In this document: positions 52,587-63,600 of the stretch, one piece after another | Numbering within the stretch: position 1 is the stretch's first letter | How the letters are laid out: every line of letters starts with the position of its first letter | Assembly (NCBI RefSeq): GCF_004799665.1 | Contig: NZ_CP031310.1 | Coordinates: 1,542,887-1,606,886 of the forward strand | DNA length: 64,000 nucleotides | Reading direction: 5' to 3' | DNA from: Halapricum salinum | GTDB lineage: Archaea; Halobacteriota; Halobacteria; Halobacteriales; Haloarculaceae | Made by a program: the position numbers and the translations under genes | Notes under the pieces: model-generated | What the model saw: only the letters and a program-made list of their open reading frames with translations | Database searches by the model: none | Told to the model about the DNA's origin: nothing

Positions 52587-54280
52587 AGCCGCGGCGTTAT
52601 CAGATATGTCACCCGTTGGTCATCGAACTCCAGTACGAGACTGAACCATTCTCCCTGGAGTGGCTCGAAGTTGTCCCCGGAATTGTCGACCATCTCGAAG
52701 GTGTACGTCTGCTGGCCGCCGTTTCTCGTCAACGAGTCCAGTTTATCACTGTCACTGACGTTCGTCACTGCATAGTCACCGCTGCGGATCAGTTCGTAGC
52801 TCTCGCCCACTGACTCTTCGGTGTCGTACACGAGTGCCTTTGCTGGTGGGCCGCGGGCGTGTCCACCACCTTGTTGGTTCCGTGATGCGTACATGACTAA
52901 CCGCGCCCGATCGATGTCGATGTCTTTGTCGGTGTGCGTGTTCGAGAACGTGACCTGAATCACTTGGACATCGTCGTTCCCCCGTGAAGTCCCGCGATCA
53001 TTCTCGACGATGACGGCGTCTTCGAGTTGGACGGTGTTTGGCCCGTACGGGTTGACGTCGGAACTGGAATCGTCACTGTCGCTCCCGGATTGATCGCTGT
53101 CGACGATCGTGAGATCGAAGCGAACACGGCGCTCCGTGGCGACGCCACCGCTTCCGTCGCCGATTTCGACCAGGGCCTCGACTGTCTGTGCACCGTCGAC
53201 GTTCTCAGGTGCGTCGTACTGGAACGTCACTTTCCCCTCGCTGTCCGTCTGGATAGTTCCCGTCGGTTCGAGGCTCCCGGGTCCGCTCTCGATCGTCCCG
53301 GTCACGTCTACGTCACTCACTGGGTTGTTGAAACTGTCGCGGACTTCAGCCGAGAGTTGCAGCGAGGTTCCCTCGGCGACGGCGGTGTTGTTGCCGTCGA
53401 TATCCGTGATGTACGCCGCATCGGGCTGCTCGACGCTACTCGAACCGACACGAATCTTCGACATCGTCAGCTCGTAGGTCCCGTCTTCCAGGATCATGGT
53501 TGCGGTGTTTCCAGTCTTGGTAATCTTCTCGACTCTGGTAGTGTTGACGTCGAAGATTTCGTTCCTGAGTGTCGGTGTGTCCAGTTCGGTCTGGAATTCG
53601 ATCGTGATCGGATCTCCGTCGTCTTCGATCGTGATCGTCCGTCGCTGGTGGCTGATCGGCGCGAGTTCGACCGACGTCGAGAGGCCACCCCGCGAGACGT
53701 TGCCGGTCAGTAGTGTCAGCCTGATCCGATTCCCGTCGATGAAACTCGTGGGATCGTCGAAGTAGCGGTTTCCGCCCTCGAAATTCCGATAGACCATCGA
53801 GTGTTCGAGGTGGAGCGTTCCCGCGCTCTGAAGCTCGTTGTAGTCCGGTCGATACGCCAGTCCGGTCGTGGCGTAGGTGCGCCTGTCTCCAGTCCAGAAG
53901 TCGCCGACGTTGCCACTCGACTGAGCGTTCTCGATGGTCAGCGGCTGCTGGCCCGTGGTCCGTATCGTCCCCGTGGCTGGGCCGGGATTCAACAGAAAGA
54001 ATCGCGGCGGGTAGGAGATCCCGGTCTCGACCGGGATCGCGGCTTCCTGGCCGGTCGCGCTCGTGCGGAAGAGGCCGTCCTGCAGCGACTGGAAGTCCTG
54101 AACGACGCGCTGGTTGTGTTCGAACTCGACCTGCTCGTTGGCGGCGGGGACGGCATTGACCTGGATCAACACCAGCAGGAGGATCAGGAGTGCGAAGACA
54201 AGGATCGCACCGAGGACTTCCGAGACCCCGCGGTCGTCGTGTCGGAACTGTCGGTCGGAGATGTGGGTTTTTGCTTTCAT
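52583..54280 (-). CDS. Large pilin-signal surface protein with Ig/Big-1-like domain
   Basis: 565 residues. Pilin-type N-terminus HDDRGVSEVLGAILVFALLI followed by LLVLIQVNAVPAANEQVEFE; a long beta-rich region; then a Big-1-like domain (LSAEVRDSFNNPVSDVDVTG, SEGKVTFQYDAPENVDGAQT) and a C-terminal CARDB-like domain. Encoded directly after tadC and the ATPase, so it is likely the main substrate: a filament subunit or tip adhesin. Far larger than a normal pilin. Confidence 0.85.
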   Translation of the reverse strand: MKAKTHISDRQFRHDDRGVSEVLGAILVFALLILLLVLIQVNAVPAANEQVEFEHNQRVVQDFQSLQDGLFRTSATGQEAAIPVETGISYPPRFFLLNPGPATGTIRTTGQQPLTIENAQSSGNVGDFWTGDRRTYATTGLAYRPDYNELQSAGTLHLEHSMVYRNFEGGNRYFDDPTSFIDGNRIRLTLLTGNVSRGGLSTSVELAPISHQRRTITIEDDGDPITIEFQTELDTPTLRNEIFDVNTTRVEKITKTGNTATMILEDGTYELTMSKIRVGSSSVEQPDAAYITDIDGNNTAVAEGTSLQLSAEVRDSFNNPVSDVDVTGTIESGPGSLEPTGTIQTDSEGKVTFQYDAPENVDGAQTVEALVEIGDGSGGVATERRVRFDLTIVDSDQSGSDSDDSSSDVNPYGPNTVQLEDAVIVENDRGTSRGNDDVQVIQVTFSNTHTDKDIDIDRARLVMYASRNQQGGGHARGPPAKALVYDTEESVGESYELIRSGDYAVTNVSDSDKLDSLTRNGGQQTYTFEMVDNSGDNFEPLQGEWFSLVLEFDDQRVTYLITPRL

Positions 54281-54282
54281 TG

Positions 54283-56421
54283 TTAGACGAGCGCGAAGGC
54301 TGCGACGGCGATCAGGAGCAGGACGATGCTGTACTTCAGGCCGCTGAAGGCGTCGTCGTCGGCGAGTTTCCCCGCGATGACGCCGCTGCCCAGCGCCTGC
54401 AAGATCGCGGCGTGCAAGAACAGCGCCTGGTAGGCCGCCACGGGCGTGTTCGCGAGGCTGACCGGCAGGCGCGGGCCGTCCTCGACCGGCGTGGCGGGAT
54501 CGGCCGCGGCCTGTGCCTCCGCGATGGGCGTCAGGTAGGCCGAATCGAGCAGGACGACCACCAGCAGGAAGACCAGAAAGCCGATGACGACGACTGCGAT
54601 GTAGGGCGTCAGTTCCTGGCGGCGCTCGCGGTCGAGTTTGAACCGTTCTTTGGTGTCACGTGCGGCGATCGTCAGGACTGCGGCGACATCGCTGCTCGAG
54701 CGAATCCCCTCGCCGATGAGTGTCATCGTCCGGGCCAGTTGCGGGACGGCGACCCGGTCGGCGAGGTTGCGCATGGCCGCCCGGGTGTCGAAGTTCCAGC
54801 GCAGGTCGTTCTGCAGGAGTTTCATCTGTCTCGCGAGTGGCCCCGTCGACCACCGCGAGAGCAACCCGAGGGCGTCGTCGAACTGGACGCCCATCTTGTT
54901 GGCGCTGGCCAACACTGACAGCGTATCGGGGAACTTATCGGAGAACTGTCGCTCTCGACGTCGTTTCCGTTCGTGGAACATCGACAGCGGGATCATAACC
55001 ACCAGCAACGGGGCGACGACGAGCCACGTCGTCGTCGGGACCGGCCGTTCGAGCATCGCCTCCTGTGTCGGTGTGGCGACGCCGAGTCCGACGGCGGCTC
55101 CGAGCGCGAGCAGCGCCAGCGGGACGGTGATCACGAGCGAGTAGACGGGCCGTTCCCGAAACGCTGCGAGCGGATCCGACACCGCTTCGATTAGCGCCTT
55201 CCGGCGCCGATGCTTGAGATATTGCCCCTGCTGTGCTTCGAGGGATCCGTCGATCGTGGTCGCGCTGGCCGGGCGCGGTTGGAGGCCGGGGAGCAGGTCC
55301 CAGAGGACCGTTGCGACGAGCGTGAAGCCGCTCTCGATATCACTGTCGTTCTCGCCGAAGTGAACTGCGGGCTGTTTGTACGGCTCCGAGACCGTGTCCA
55401 GCAGGACCAGAAAGCCAAGCATCGACAGCGGCAGAACGGCGTAGACGAGCAAGACGAGCTGGGCGAGCGTGTTGCCGCCGAGCAGGCTCATCACGACGAG
55501 GATGACGATAATGAACAGCGGAGCGGCGACGAACAGGACGATGAAGAACTCGCTCAAGACAGCGAGCGTCTCGAGGAAGGAGTGCTGCTCGTCTCTGGCC
55601 TCTTCGAGGTAGTCTTCGGCCTCTGTCTCGAAGAAGGTCGTGAGGTCCCCACCGGAGTCGAGGACGCCGATCAGGTCGTCGAGGAACTGCTCGAAGTTAT
55701 CACTCGGCGTGAGGTTTCGCACGTTTCGCAGGGCGGTGTTGACGTCGTTGCCGAAGAACTCGACCTCGCGGACGATCATCTCGGCCTCGTTGGCGATCTC
55801 GCCGTAGGTCCCCTCGTTGTCGGCGAGGATGTCGAACACCTCCATGAGGTCCATCCCGCCGCGCGAGAGTGCGTACATGAATACGATCGCGTGTGGGAGC
55901 GTGACGTCGATGTTTCGACGGCGACTGGAGACGACGAACCTGGGATAGTGATACCGCAAGTACCAGGTCCCGAGACCGAAGATCACTGCCGAGGCGATCG
56001 TGAGCACGCCGCCAGCGACCAGCACCTCGTTCTCGGCGATCAGGTAGACGATCTCGCCGTCGTAGTCCAGTGGGTTGGAGAGCCCTTCGATCAGTCCCGC
56101 AGAGACCAGCAGCCACGAGAAGACGATCCCGATGACGACACCGGCAATCGTCGCGCCCACTGCGAGCAGTGCGCTCCGCTTGAGATAGACATCGTAGCTC
56201 TGGCCGTAGCGGGCCTGATTAAGCCACTCCTGGAGATCGACGTACCGCTGTGGTCGGGCCTTGTAGTAGGCCCGCATCCAGTCGTACTGCTCGCGGAGCT
56301 CACGCTCGCCGACCCCGCGGCGCTCCTGGACGTACGGGAACTGCCGCAGCTCGTACTCGCTGGGTTCGGTGTCGCCTGCGGAGTGCCGGTCTGTGTCCCG
56401 TTCGGCCGGTTCACCGCTCAT
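54283..56421 (-). CDS. Type IV pilus inner-membrane platform, TadC/PilC family (double T2SSF)
   Basis: 712 residues. Two T2SSF modules: the first near residues 190-320 (VVSSRRRNIDVTLPHAIVFM, MDLMEVFDILADNEGTYGEI) and the second near 480-610 (RRERQFSDKFPDTLSVLASA, DLRWNFDTRAAMRNLADRVA), each with flanking membrane helices; nine to ten helices in all. It anchors the ATPase and drives filament assembly. Overlaps the ATPase gene by 4 bases (ATGA). Confidence 0.92.
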   Translation of the reverse strand: MSGEPAERDTDRHSAGDTEPSEYELRQFPYVQERRGVGERELREQYDWMRAYYKARPQRYVDLQEWLNQARYGQSYDVYLKRSALLAVGATIAGVVIGIVFSWLLVSAGLIEGLSNPLDYDGEIVYLIAENEVLVAGGVLTIASAVIFGLGTWYLRYHYPRFVVSSRRRNIDVTLPHAIVFMYALSRGGMDLMEVFDILADNEGTYGEIANEAEMIVREVEFFGNDVNTALRNVRNLTPSDNFEQFLDDLIGVLDSGGDLTTFFETEAEDYLEEARDEQHSFLETLAVLSEFFIVLFVAAPLFIIVILVVMSLLGGNTLAQLVLLVYAVLPLSMLGFLVLLDTVSEPYKQPAVHFGENDSDIESGFTLVATVLWDLLPGLQPRPASATTIDGSLEAQQGQYLKHRRRKALIEAVSDPLAAFRERPVYSLVITVPLALLALGAAVGLGVATPTQEAMLERPVPTTTWLVVAPLLVVMIPLSMFHERKRRRERQFSDKFPDTLSVLASANKMGVQFDDALGLLSRWSTGPLARQMKLLQNDLRWNFDTRAAMRNLADRVAVPQLARTMTLIGEGIRSSSDVAAVLTIAARDTKERFKLDRERRQELTPYIAVVVIGFLVFLLVVVLLDSAYLTPIAEAQAAADPATPVEDGPRLPVSLANTPVAAYQALFLHAAILQALGSGVIAGKLADDDAFSGLKYSIVLLLIAVAAFALV

Positions 56422-58250
56422 AACTCCTCGACTATATCGGTGACGTTCAGGTCACTTGGCTCGATCTCCGAGGGCGCGGGCCCCTCGTCGGTGAGGTCCT
56501 CGTGTGTCAGCGTCCCCGCTTCGATCGCCTTGAGCAGCCGATCGGGGTCGCGGACGTACCGTTTGAGCGCTTTCGAGACCGCCTCGTAGCCGGTGATATC
56601 GTTGTCGAGGAGATACCGGAGGACGCTCTTTCGGCGGTCGAACTCGGTCTGCAATTCCTTGTCGGTCCACCCACGGTCGTCGGCGATCTCCACGAGGAGT
56701 TCGGAGTCTGCGACCATCTCGTGGCTGTCGTCTTTGGCGTTGCGGCGGAACACTTCGTGGGTCTCGATGGCGTTGGGATCGGCCGGGTCGGCCCGTAACT
56801 CGGTGATCGTGCGATTCCGCCGAACGCGCTGATCGTCCAGAAACGTCTGTTGCTGGACGGAGACGACGTCTAGCTCCTGGACCATCTGGGTCGGAACGTT
56901 CAGCGGCGGGTTCAGGAGGCGCGACAGCACCGTCTCGATGGAATCGGCGTGCAGCGTCGTGTAGGAGGTGTGGCCGGTCGACATCGCCTGGAAGAACGTG
57001 AGCGCGACTCGTTCTTCCGTACGGATCTCCCCGACGAGCAGATACTCCGGCCGCTGGCGAAGGGCGGCCTGCAACAGTTGATACATCGTGACTTCGCCGC
57101 GACCCTCGCTGGTGACTGCGCCGCGGGTGACACTCTGGATCCAGTTCTCGTGGGGCAGGTCGATCTCGCGGGTGTCTTCGATGGTGACGACCTTGCTCGA
57201 CGGCGGGATGAAAAACGAGACGGCGTTCAGACTAGAGGTCTTCCCGGAGCCGGTACCTCCGGCGAAGATCAGCGACTTGTTGTTCTCGATGGCAAGCCAG
57301 AAGTAGGCCATCTGCTCGACGGAGAAAGTATCCCACTCGATCAGTTCGATCGGCGTGAGCGGAATCTCCGCGAACTTCCGGATCGTGAAGTTCGAGCCAC
57401 GCGTCGAGATGTCGCCGCCGAGGGTGAGCTGGATCCGCGAACCGTTCGGTAGTGTGGCGTCGACCAGGGGGTTCGAGACGGTCATCTGCTTGCCCGAGCG
57501 CTGGGCCAGCCGGAAGGTGAACGCGTTGAGGTGTTCGCTGTCGAAACTGACGTTCGTCTTGAGGTCGCGATACCGCCGGTGGTAGACGAACACGGGGATG
57601 TCCGCGCCGTCACAGGAGACGTCCTCGATGGCGTCGTCGCTCATGATGGGATCGATCGGCCCGTAGTCGATGAAATCGCGGATGAGATAGTACAGCAGTT
57701 TGTGGATCGTCCCCGACTCGACGGCCGCGGCCTGTTCCTCGATCAGGGTCCGGGCCTCTCGGCGGAAGGCAGCTTCGCGGTCGTGATCGTCGAAGTCCCG
57801 GTACATGAGATTGTTTCGGAGCATCTCGATCAGGTCGCCCCGGACGTATCGCTCGAAGTCGTCCAGCACTGGCTCGACGACGTGGTAGCGATACTCGTTC
57901 TCGGCCTCGTCGTGGAGGATCGTCACGTACGCGAACGGTTCTGCGACCCACTTCCAGGAGACTTCCTCGTAACGGTCCAGATAGCTAAAATCGAAAAACT
58001 GTGAGGCGATGAACGCAGCCTCCGGCGGATCGACGACGCTTCCCGAGAGCTCCTCGAAGTACTCGTAGACGTCTCCGAGCACCTGGGTGACCGTCGGATG
58101 ATCGTAGAGGACGATCTCACTGCCGGTCGATTCGTCGAGGTCGAGTTCGCCCTCGAGTACCGCTGTCGCCTGCGTCTTTGAGACGTCCTCTGGAGAGACA
58201 CCCTCGCCGCTCCCACTCTTTGGCTCCGGGGCTTGGCCCTGCTCACTCAT
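56418..58250 (-). CDS. Type II/IV secretion ATPase (TadA/PilB/GspE-like)
   Basis: 610 residues. Walker A LIFAGGTGSGKTSSLNAVSF, Asp box VVTIEDTREIDLPHENW, Walker B region QRPEYLLVGEIRTEERVALT and His box MSTGHTSYTTLHADSIETVL. N-terminal linker is acidic. It powers pilus assembly with the adjacent platform protein. First gene of the three-gene operon; no prepilin peptidase gene in the window. Confidence 0.94.
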   Translation of the reverse strand: MSEQGQAPEPKSGSGEGVSPEDVSKTQATAVLEGELDLDESTGSEIVLYDHPTVTQVLGDVYEYFEELSGSVVDPPEAAFIASQFFDFSYLDRYEEVSWKWVAEPFAYVTILHDEAENEYRYHVVEPVLDDFERYVRGDLIEMLRNNLMYRDFDDHDREAAFRREARTLIEEQAAAVESGTIHKLLYYLIRDFIDYGPIDPIMSDDAIEDVSCDGADIPVFVYHRRYRDLKTNVSFDSEHLNAFTFRLAQRSGKQMTVSNPLVDATLPNGSRIQLTLGGDISTRGSNFTIRKFAEIPLTPIELIEWDTFSVEQMAYFWLAIENNKSLIFAGGTGSGKTSSLNAVSFFIPPSSKVVTIEDTREIDLPHENWIQSVTRGAVTSEGRGEVTMYQLLQAALRQRPEYLLVGEIRTEERVALTFFQAMSTGHTSYTTLHADSIETVLSRLLNPPLNVPTQMVQELDVVSVQQQTFLDDQRVRRNRTITELRADPADPNAIETHEVFRRNAKDDSHEMVADSELLVEIADDRGWTDKELQTEFDRRKSVLRYLLDNDITGYEAVSKALKRYVRDPDRLLKAIEAGTLTHEDLTDEGPAPSEIEPSDLNVTDIVEEL

Positions 58251-58426
58251 ATGAATGGATCACTAAACGACCGCGACTATAGTAAACTGTTTGGCTAAAA
58301 ACAGTACAGATCTGTCAATTCGTACTGCTCGTCTCGAATTCCGACATCCGCGTCGCTGTAGCACGGCTGAATCGGCGGATCACTCTCCAGCCTGTCGGCG
58401 GCACGATCTCGTTTGTACCTGTTCGT

Positions 58427-59782
58427 TCACGCAGCGGCCACGAGTCGCTGGCGGGCGACGCCGACGAGCAGTGCGAGGACACCGACCGTCAGGAGCGCGC
58501 CGGCGACGAACGGCGACCAGCGTGCGAGCACGACGTACAGCGCCGTCATCACTGGTGGGCCGACCGTGCGTCCGAGGCTGCCCGCACCCTGGGTGACGCC
58601 GAAGGCGCTGCCCTGTTCGGCGTCGCTTGCGGCCATCGAGACCAGCGCCGCGAGCGCGACGTTCAAGAGTGCGTTACCGATCGAGAGGACCGCGAGGACG
58701 ATCACCAGGACGAGTACTGCCGGCGTGAGGCCCGCCACCGACGGCAGCGAGAGCGTCGTCCCGACGGACGGGGAGAACGGGAGGACGGCGAGCGATCCGA
58801 CCAGCAGTGTCGCCCCGCCGACGGCCAGCTGCGTCGGCTCGAAGCGTCGGGAGAGTCGGCCGACGAGGACGCCCTGATTGAGGACACTGAGTACGCCGAT
58901 GTAGGTCAGAAAGAGCCCAGCGCCAGCGGCGTCGTAGCCGTAGACGTCCGCGAGGTAGGGAACGAACGCGATCTGGACACCCGAGAAGGCCAGCGACGCG
59001 ACGAAGAACGCGAGCACCAGCGGTCTGAGCGTCGGACTCGCCAGCGCCCCGCGGAACTGATCGAGCAGTGACTGCCGGGCCCGACCGCGCGCCCCCGCTC
59101 GCTGGGCAGCCGTCCGGGTTTCGGGGAGGAACCGCCAGGCTGCTACCAGTGCGAGTCCGCTGGCGGCCGCCGCGCCGAAACTCGGGAGCGTGAACTGGGT
59201 CGTCGGAATTACCGCCGGCAGCACCTCGCGAGCACCCGAGACGACTGGGTCGCTCGCGAGGACGGCACCGAGCGCCGGCCCGACGACGAACCCCAGTCCG
59301 AACGCCGCGCCGACAAGTCCGAGCGCGCCGGTGCGTTTCTCGGCGGTCGTCACGTCCGCGACGTAGGCCTGCGCGGTCGCGATGTTACCGCCCATCGCCC
59401 CGCCGAGCATCCGGGCGGCGAACAGCGTGAGTAGCGCGGCGGTCGGCCCCAGCAGCGTCCCGACCTGCGTCCCGAGCCCGAAGACGATCCACGCGAGGAC
59501 GCTCCCCGCGAGCGACAGCATCAACACCGGGCGTCGGCCGTAGGCGTCACTCCAGCGACCCAGCAACGGCGCGAAGCCGAACTGCAGCAGCGAGTACGAC
59601 GCCGCCAGCAGACCGTAGACGACGTCGCTCGCGCCGAAACTCCGGACGTAGAACGGCAGGATCGGGACGACGATACCGAACCCGACGAGGTCGATGAAGA
59701 CGATGACGAAGACGGTCGCCAGCGCCCGGCGACCACCGACGACTGGATCGGCCGAGGCCGTCCCGACGCGCGGATCTTCCAT
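58427..59782 (-). CDS. MFS transporter (TetA-like)
   Basis: 451 residues, twelve helices. Motif A GRWSDAYGRRPVLMLSLAGS, FIDLVGFGIVVPILPFYVRS in TM1, and AFGLGFVVGPALGAVLASD near the motif-C position typical of drug/H+ antiporters. Probably effluxes a drug or metabolite. Start MEDPRVGTASADPVVGGRRA. Divergent from the DUF2249 gene. Confidence 0.9.
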   Translation of the reverse strand: MEDPRVGTASADPVVGGRRALATVFVIVFIDLVGFGIVVPILPFYVRSFGASDVVYGLLAASYSLLQFGFAPLLGRWSDAYGRRPVLMLSLAGSVLAWIVFGLGTQVGTLLGPTAALLTLFAARMLGGAMGGNIATAQAYVADVTTAEKRTGALGLVGAAFGLGFVVGPALGAVLASDPVVSGAREVLPAVIPTTQFTLPSFGAAAASGLALVAAWRFLPETRTAAQRAGARGRARQSLLDQFRGALASPTLRPLVLAFFVASLAFSGVQIAFVPYLADVYGYDAAGAGLFLTYIGVLSVLNQGVLVGRLSRRFEPTQLAVGGATLLVGSLAVLPFSPSVGTTLSLPSVAGLTPAVLVLVIVLAVLSIGNALLNVALAALVSMAASDAEQGSAFGVTQGAGSLGRTVGPPVMTALYVVLARWSPFVAGALLTVGVLALLVGVARQRLVAAA

Positions 59783-59876
59783 CCCGTGGGTCGTGGCGGC
59801 GGATCGGTGTATAGGTTCGGGGAAGGCGAACATCATCGGCTCAATCCTCTCACTGCTGGGACCGCTCGATTCGTCC

Positions 59877-60113
59877 ATGAGCAGTGGCAGTGCTGCGGAG
59901 GCGGATCGTCGGCTGGACGTGCGGACGATCGACGGCGAACCGTTCGGTGACATCGTCGCGACGCTGTCGGACCTCGGGCCCGAGGAGACACTTCTGTTGA
60001 TCAATAGCTTCGAGCCGGTTCCCCTGTACGACGTGCTCGAACAGCGCGGGTTCGTCTACGAGACGACCCAGGTCGCCGACGACGAGTGGCACGTTCGGAT
60101 CGACCACGCCTAG
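59877..60113 (+). CDS. DUF2249 family protein
   Basis: 78 residues: RRLDVRTIDGEPFGDIVATL, ETLLLINSFEPVPLYDVLEQ and RGFVYETTQVADDEWHVRID, the complete DUF2249 signature. The fold is TusA-like, related to sulfur-carrier proteins and found near denitrification or redox genes. No TusA-type CPxP motif. Confidence 0.9.
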   Translation: MSSGSAAEADRRLDVRTIDGEPFGDIVATLSDLGPEETLLLINSFEPVPLYDVLEQRGFVYETTQVADDEWHVRIDHA

Positions 60114-60659
60114 ACTACCTCACCCTACTCGCTCACAGCTCTCCTCGAAAACTAGTTGACAGCCATCGACCGCCGCCGACGGGCAGCGGCGGCTGGGTCG
60201 ATAGCCGAAAAATGGGTCCAGCACCCATGAAACTGGACCCTGGCGATCGTCGGGGCACAGACGATCGAATGGCGTCGTCGAACTCCGTCGAACACAGCCG
60301 ATGCAGTGTCGTCAGCCGTCGTCAATCTGCTTTTGCGTGATCGTTCATACTTTCTCGCGATTCTGCTACGATACGGTCTATATATCCTGCGTCTATACCT
60401 CTTCCTTGTTTTTCCATTGCGTTTTGTACGATATTCTGGGACCATATAAGGCTACTGTGTAGATGGACTTACTCAATGCTATTGTCCTAATATTGTATTA
60501 GTGCGCCAGCCGGCCGGTTTTCTCCATCTCGACGTCGGTGGATAGAAACAATTAAGTCTATGATTCAACAATATCGAGGCGATAATTACCGCTCTCGGCG
60601 GTAGCAAATCATTCGGGGCCGTCGCCGGAGATGACGGCCGCCGTGGTGGGGAGTAACTC
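60114..60659. other. Intergenic region, AT-rich, upstream of the giant frame
   Basis: About 545 bases with no convincing gene. 60340-60600 is strongly AT-rich: CTATATATCC, TTGTATTAGTG, ACAATTAAGTCTATG and AACAATATCG. A hairpin GGCCGTC/GACGGCC spans 60617-60638, just ahead of the GTG at 60660. The region likely holds promoter elements for the long gene; composition differs sharply from both sides. Confidence 0.45.
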
Positions 60660-63600
60660 GTGCCAGCAGAGTCAGGGGGGGAAGACCTCTCACGAGTCGT
60701 GCGTTCGATCGGAGTGACAGAGCCGTGGGGGAGCGATCACGGACTGGGGACACTCCACTCGGGAGCGGCGAGCATGACGGTCTCGGGAGCCCTCGATCCG
60801 CTTGGATCGGCGCAACTGGCGGGTGGGGTCGGTCGCTTCGGTGGCCTGCTCTCGCTGGGGATCTCCTGGCGGCGGCCGCGTCTGGGGCTGACGTTTCTCT
60901 CCCCGTCTCGGGATGGACCCGATCACGACAGTTCTGGGGGCGTCGAGACCGTCGAGGCGGTATCCTCTAGCGACACCGACCACGTTTCGAGAAGCGTTCC
61001 CGCGACGGCTGTCCCGCGGATGGACGTCGGGTCCGGGCGGTCCGTACCCGCGCAGCCCGCCTCACGGACCGGTGTCGGTGCTCGTCGGTCCGAATCCGTT
61101 CAGCCCGTGTCGCCCCTCCTGGCGAGTGAGGACACGGCTCGGTCCGGGAGGGCGGGAGTGCTCGACCAGGGTGGTGCTCGTGCGTCCGACGGGACCAGTG
61201 TCGAGAGCCCGCCGTCGCCGACACACCAGCGCGCTCCCTCCGGCCGGCAGGGCGTCGTCGGATCGCTCGACGCCGTGACTCGTCCCCGAAACGCGAACGC
61301 CGCGTCGTCGGATCGATGGCCAGCGACGGCCGGTACCTCGCCGATACAGCCCGCGTCGGTCGATCACGCCTCACGGTCGCGAGTGTCCGACAGCGGGTCA
61401 GTTGCGTTCGAGCGTCGGTCGCAGCACAGGCCGGCTGCACCGGACCAGCCCATACTCTCGGTCCCGGAGACGTCGGGGGTCTCCGAGCCAGCAGCGACCT
61501 CGAAGTACTCTCCACGCACACGGACGTTCGGTCGCCAATCCGTCTCCAGTCGTCACTTCGAATCCGATCGTCCTCCTCTGTCTGGGTCCGGACACGAGGG
61601 ACGTGAGACAGCCCCTTCGATCGACGCACGGCGAGGCGGGTCCGTGTTCGGGGCCGAAGACCGACAGCTGCCGGGGGCTCAGCGTCGCCTGGCGACCGAT
61701 GACGACCGGTCGTCCCGAGAGCAACTGCGCTATTCGTCGCTGGGGCAGCACCGCCATCTCTCGACAGGGCAGTACCGACAGCCCTGGCAACCGGTCGGTC
61801 CTCGAACGTCCCACATTTATCGCCCGTTCAGCGCTCGCTCTCGCCCGTCGGCGTCACCCGTCACACCGTCCGTGGAAGGTGACGATCCGCGGCTCGTCTC
61901 GGTCGAGCGTCGTGTGTCACCGATTAGCCTGCCGACGTCGTCCCTACCGGCCGCCCAGTCGGAACCGGGGGCCGTCCAGCCAACGTCGCTGCCAGTGGGG
62001 CGGCAATGGAACAGCCGACGGTCGCCGGAGTCGGTGGTTCGATCCCCGATCCGCTCGCGTCTTGGGCGGGGGACAACGGCAGCCAAAGGAGCTGGTGACG
62101 GCTTCGACTCCGGTACTGAATCCCTCCATCGATTCAGAGCGGACGCCGATCGGTCCCCGAGACCGACCACGGTCGACCGAGGGGGTTCGGCTGCCCAGGA
62201 GCGATACCGAGAGCTGCCCGGGGCAGCGCGGCCACCACCGCACACGACCGATCTGTCGCATCCATTCGCTCGCCCGACGACGACCGGGGCGACGCCGAGA
62301 CGAGCAGGGTCCCTCCCGTCGGAGACGCACGGACGTGTCGGTCCGGGGACGAACGCACGTGCGAGCGCGCCCCCGACGAGAGGTGGGACGCGGGCCGATC
62401 TGTCGGCAGTCGGGGGCTCCATGGCGAGCGACCGTGCTGGACGACGCCAGCCTGACGACAGCGGCCTGTCCGTCCCCCGCTGGGACGGTGCTGCTCGGCT
62501 AGGGGTCGTCTCTCGTCGCCAGCAGCGCTCCCAGCAGCCCGTGTCGAGAGTGCCGGTGAGTGGTCGCCCATCGGCGCATTCGATCGACGTGTCCGACTCG
62601 GGAAGTCGCGCTGACGTGACGCACGCGCTCGAAGCTGTCGGCCAGCGTCCGATCGGAGCGATTCCCGCTTTCGGAGCGGTCCGCGACGCACCGCCGCGGT
62701 TCGAAGAGCGCCCAGTCTCACGGCAGCGATCGGGCGTCGAGACGACCAGGGCGGCCGTCGACCGTCCGATGCCAGCCGTTTCAGGGACGAGTTCCGGGCC
62801 GGGATCGCCGCGGGTGCGCTCGACACGGTCTGAAGTCTCCGCTGGAGCGTCACGGGGACTCTTGCGGGAGCAGTCCGGCTCGGTGTGGTCGTCACGGCCA
62901 GTCCACACCGCCCCGGCACGGGCAGACGTCTACAGGGGTACGTCGACGTCGCGACGAGAGTCACGCCCGTTCGATACGGTCGGACCGCCGACGTCGGACC
63001 GGTCCGAACAGAGGTCGTCAGAATCCGACGCTGGGCATCCCTTCACGGACCACAGCGTCGAGACGATCGCTCAGGACCCTCGAGCGAGGCGCCTCGTCCG
63101 GCAGACGGCGTATTCCGGAATGAAAGCGCCACTGTCGCCGAATACTGTCCACGCCGGTCCCGAGATATCGAAGTCGGGTCGCGCTGGAGTGGGATCCTTC
63201 AGTCCCGCTCGCCCCGTGGTCGCTCGACGTCTCGGTTCGAACGCGATCTCGCGTCGGTCGGTCCTCGGAGCGTCGACGCCGGACCGTTACTCGAGGGGGG
63301 CTGCCGGTCGCCGACGGCCGACACTGCAGCCACTCGCCCGTCCGGCGTCTGACGATGTCCCTGCACATACGCAGTCACTTTCAGCGCCCGCGTCGTTCGA
63401 ATTCGATCACACGGGTATAGTCCCTGTCGCACACGCTACCTCGCCCACCGGGATCGGTCTATCCGCCGCAGACGGGCCGACTGCTGGCGACCAGATCTCG
63501 ACGCCGCTGGCGAGGTCGCCACTGACGTCGTCTTCTCGTTCGGCCTCTCGCTCTCGCGTGGTGTCGTCTCGCTCGCCTGATCAGGGGGCGGCCGATGTGT

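Noticed and set aside
60152-60445. 97-residue Arg-rich minus-strand frame
   Set aside because: AT-rich region, composition unlike a protein, no start context or motif.
61817-62964. Long minus-strand frames within the giant ORF region
   Set aside because: Much shorter than the 1113-codon plus frame and interrupted several times; considered shadows, although both strands are low-complexity.
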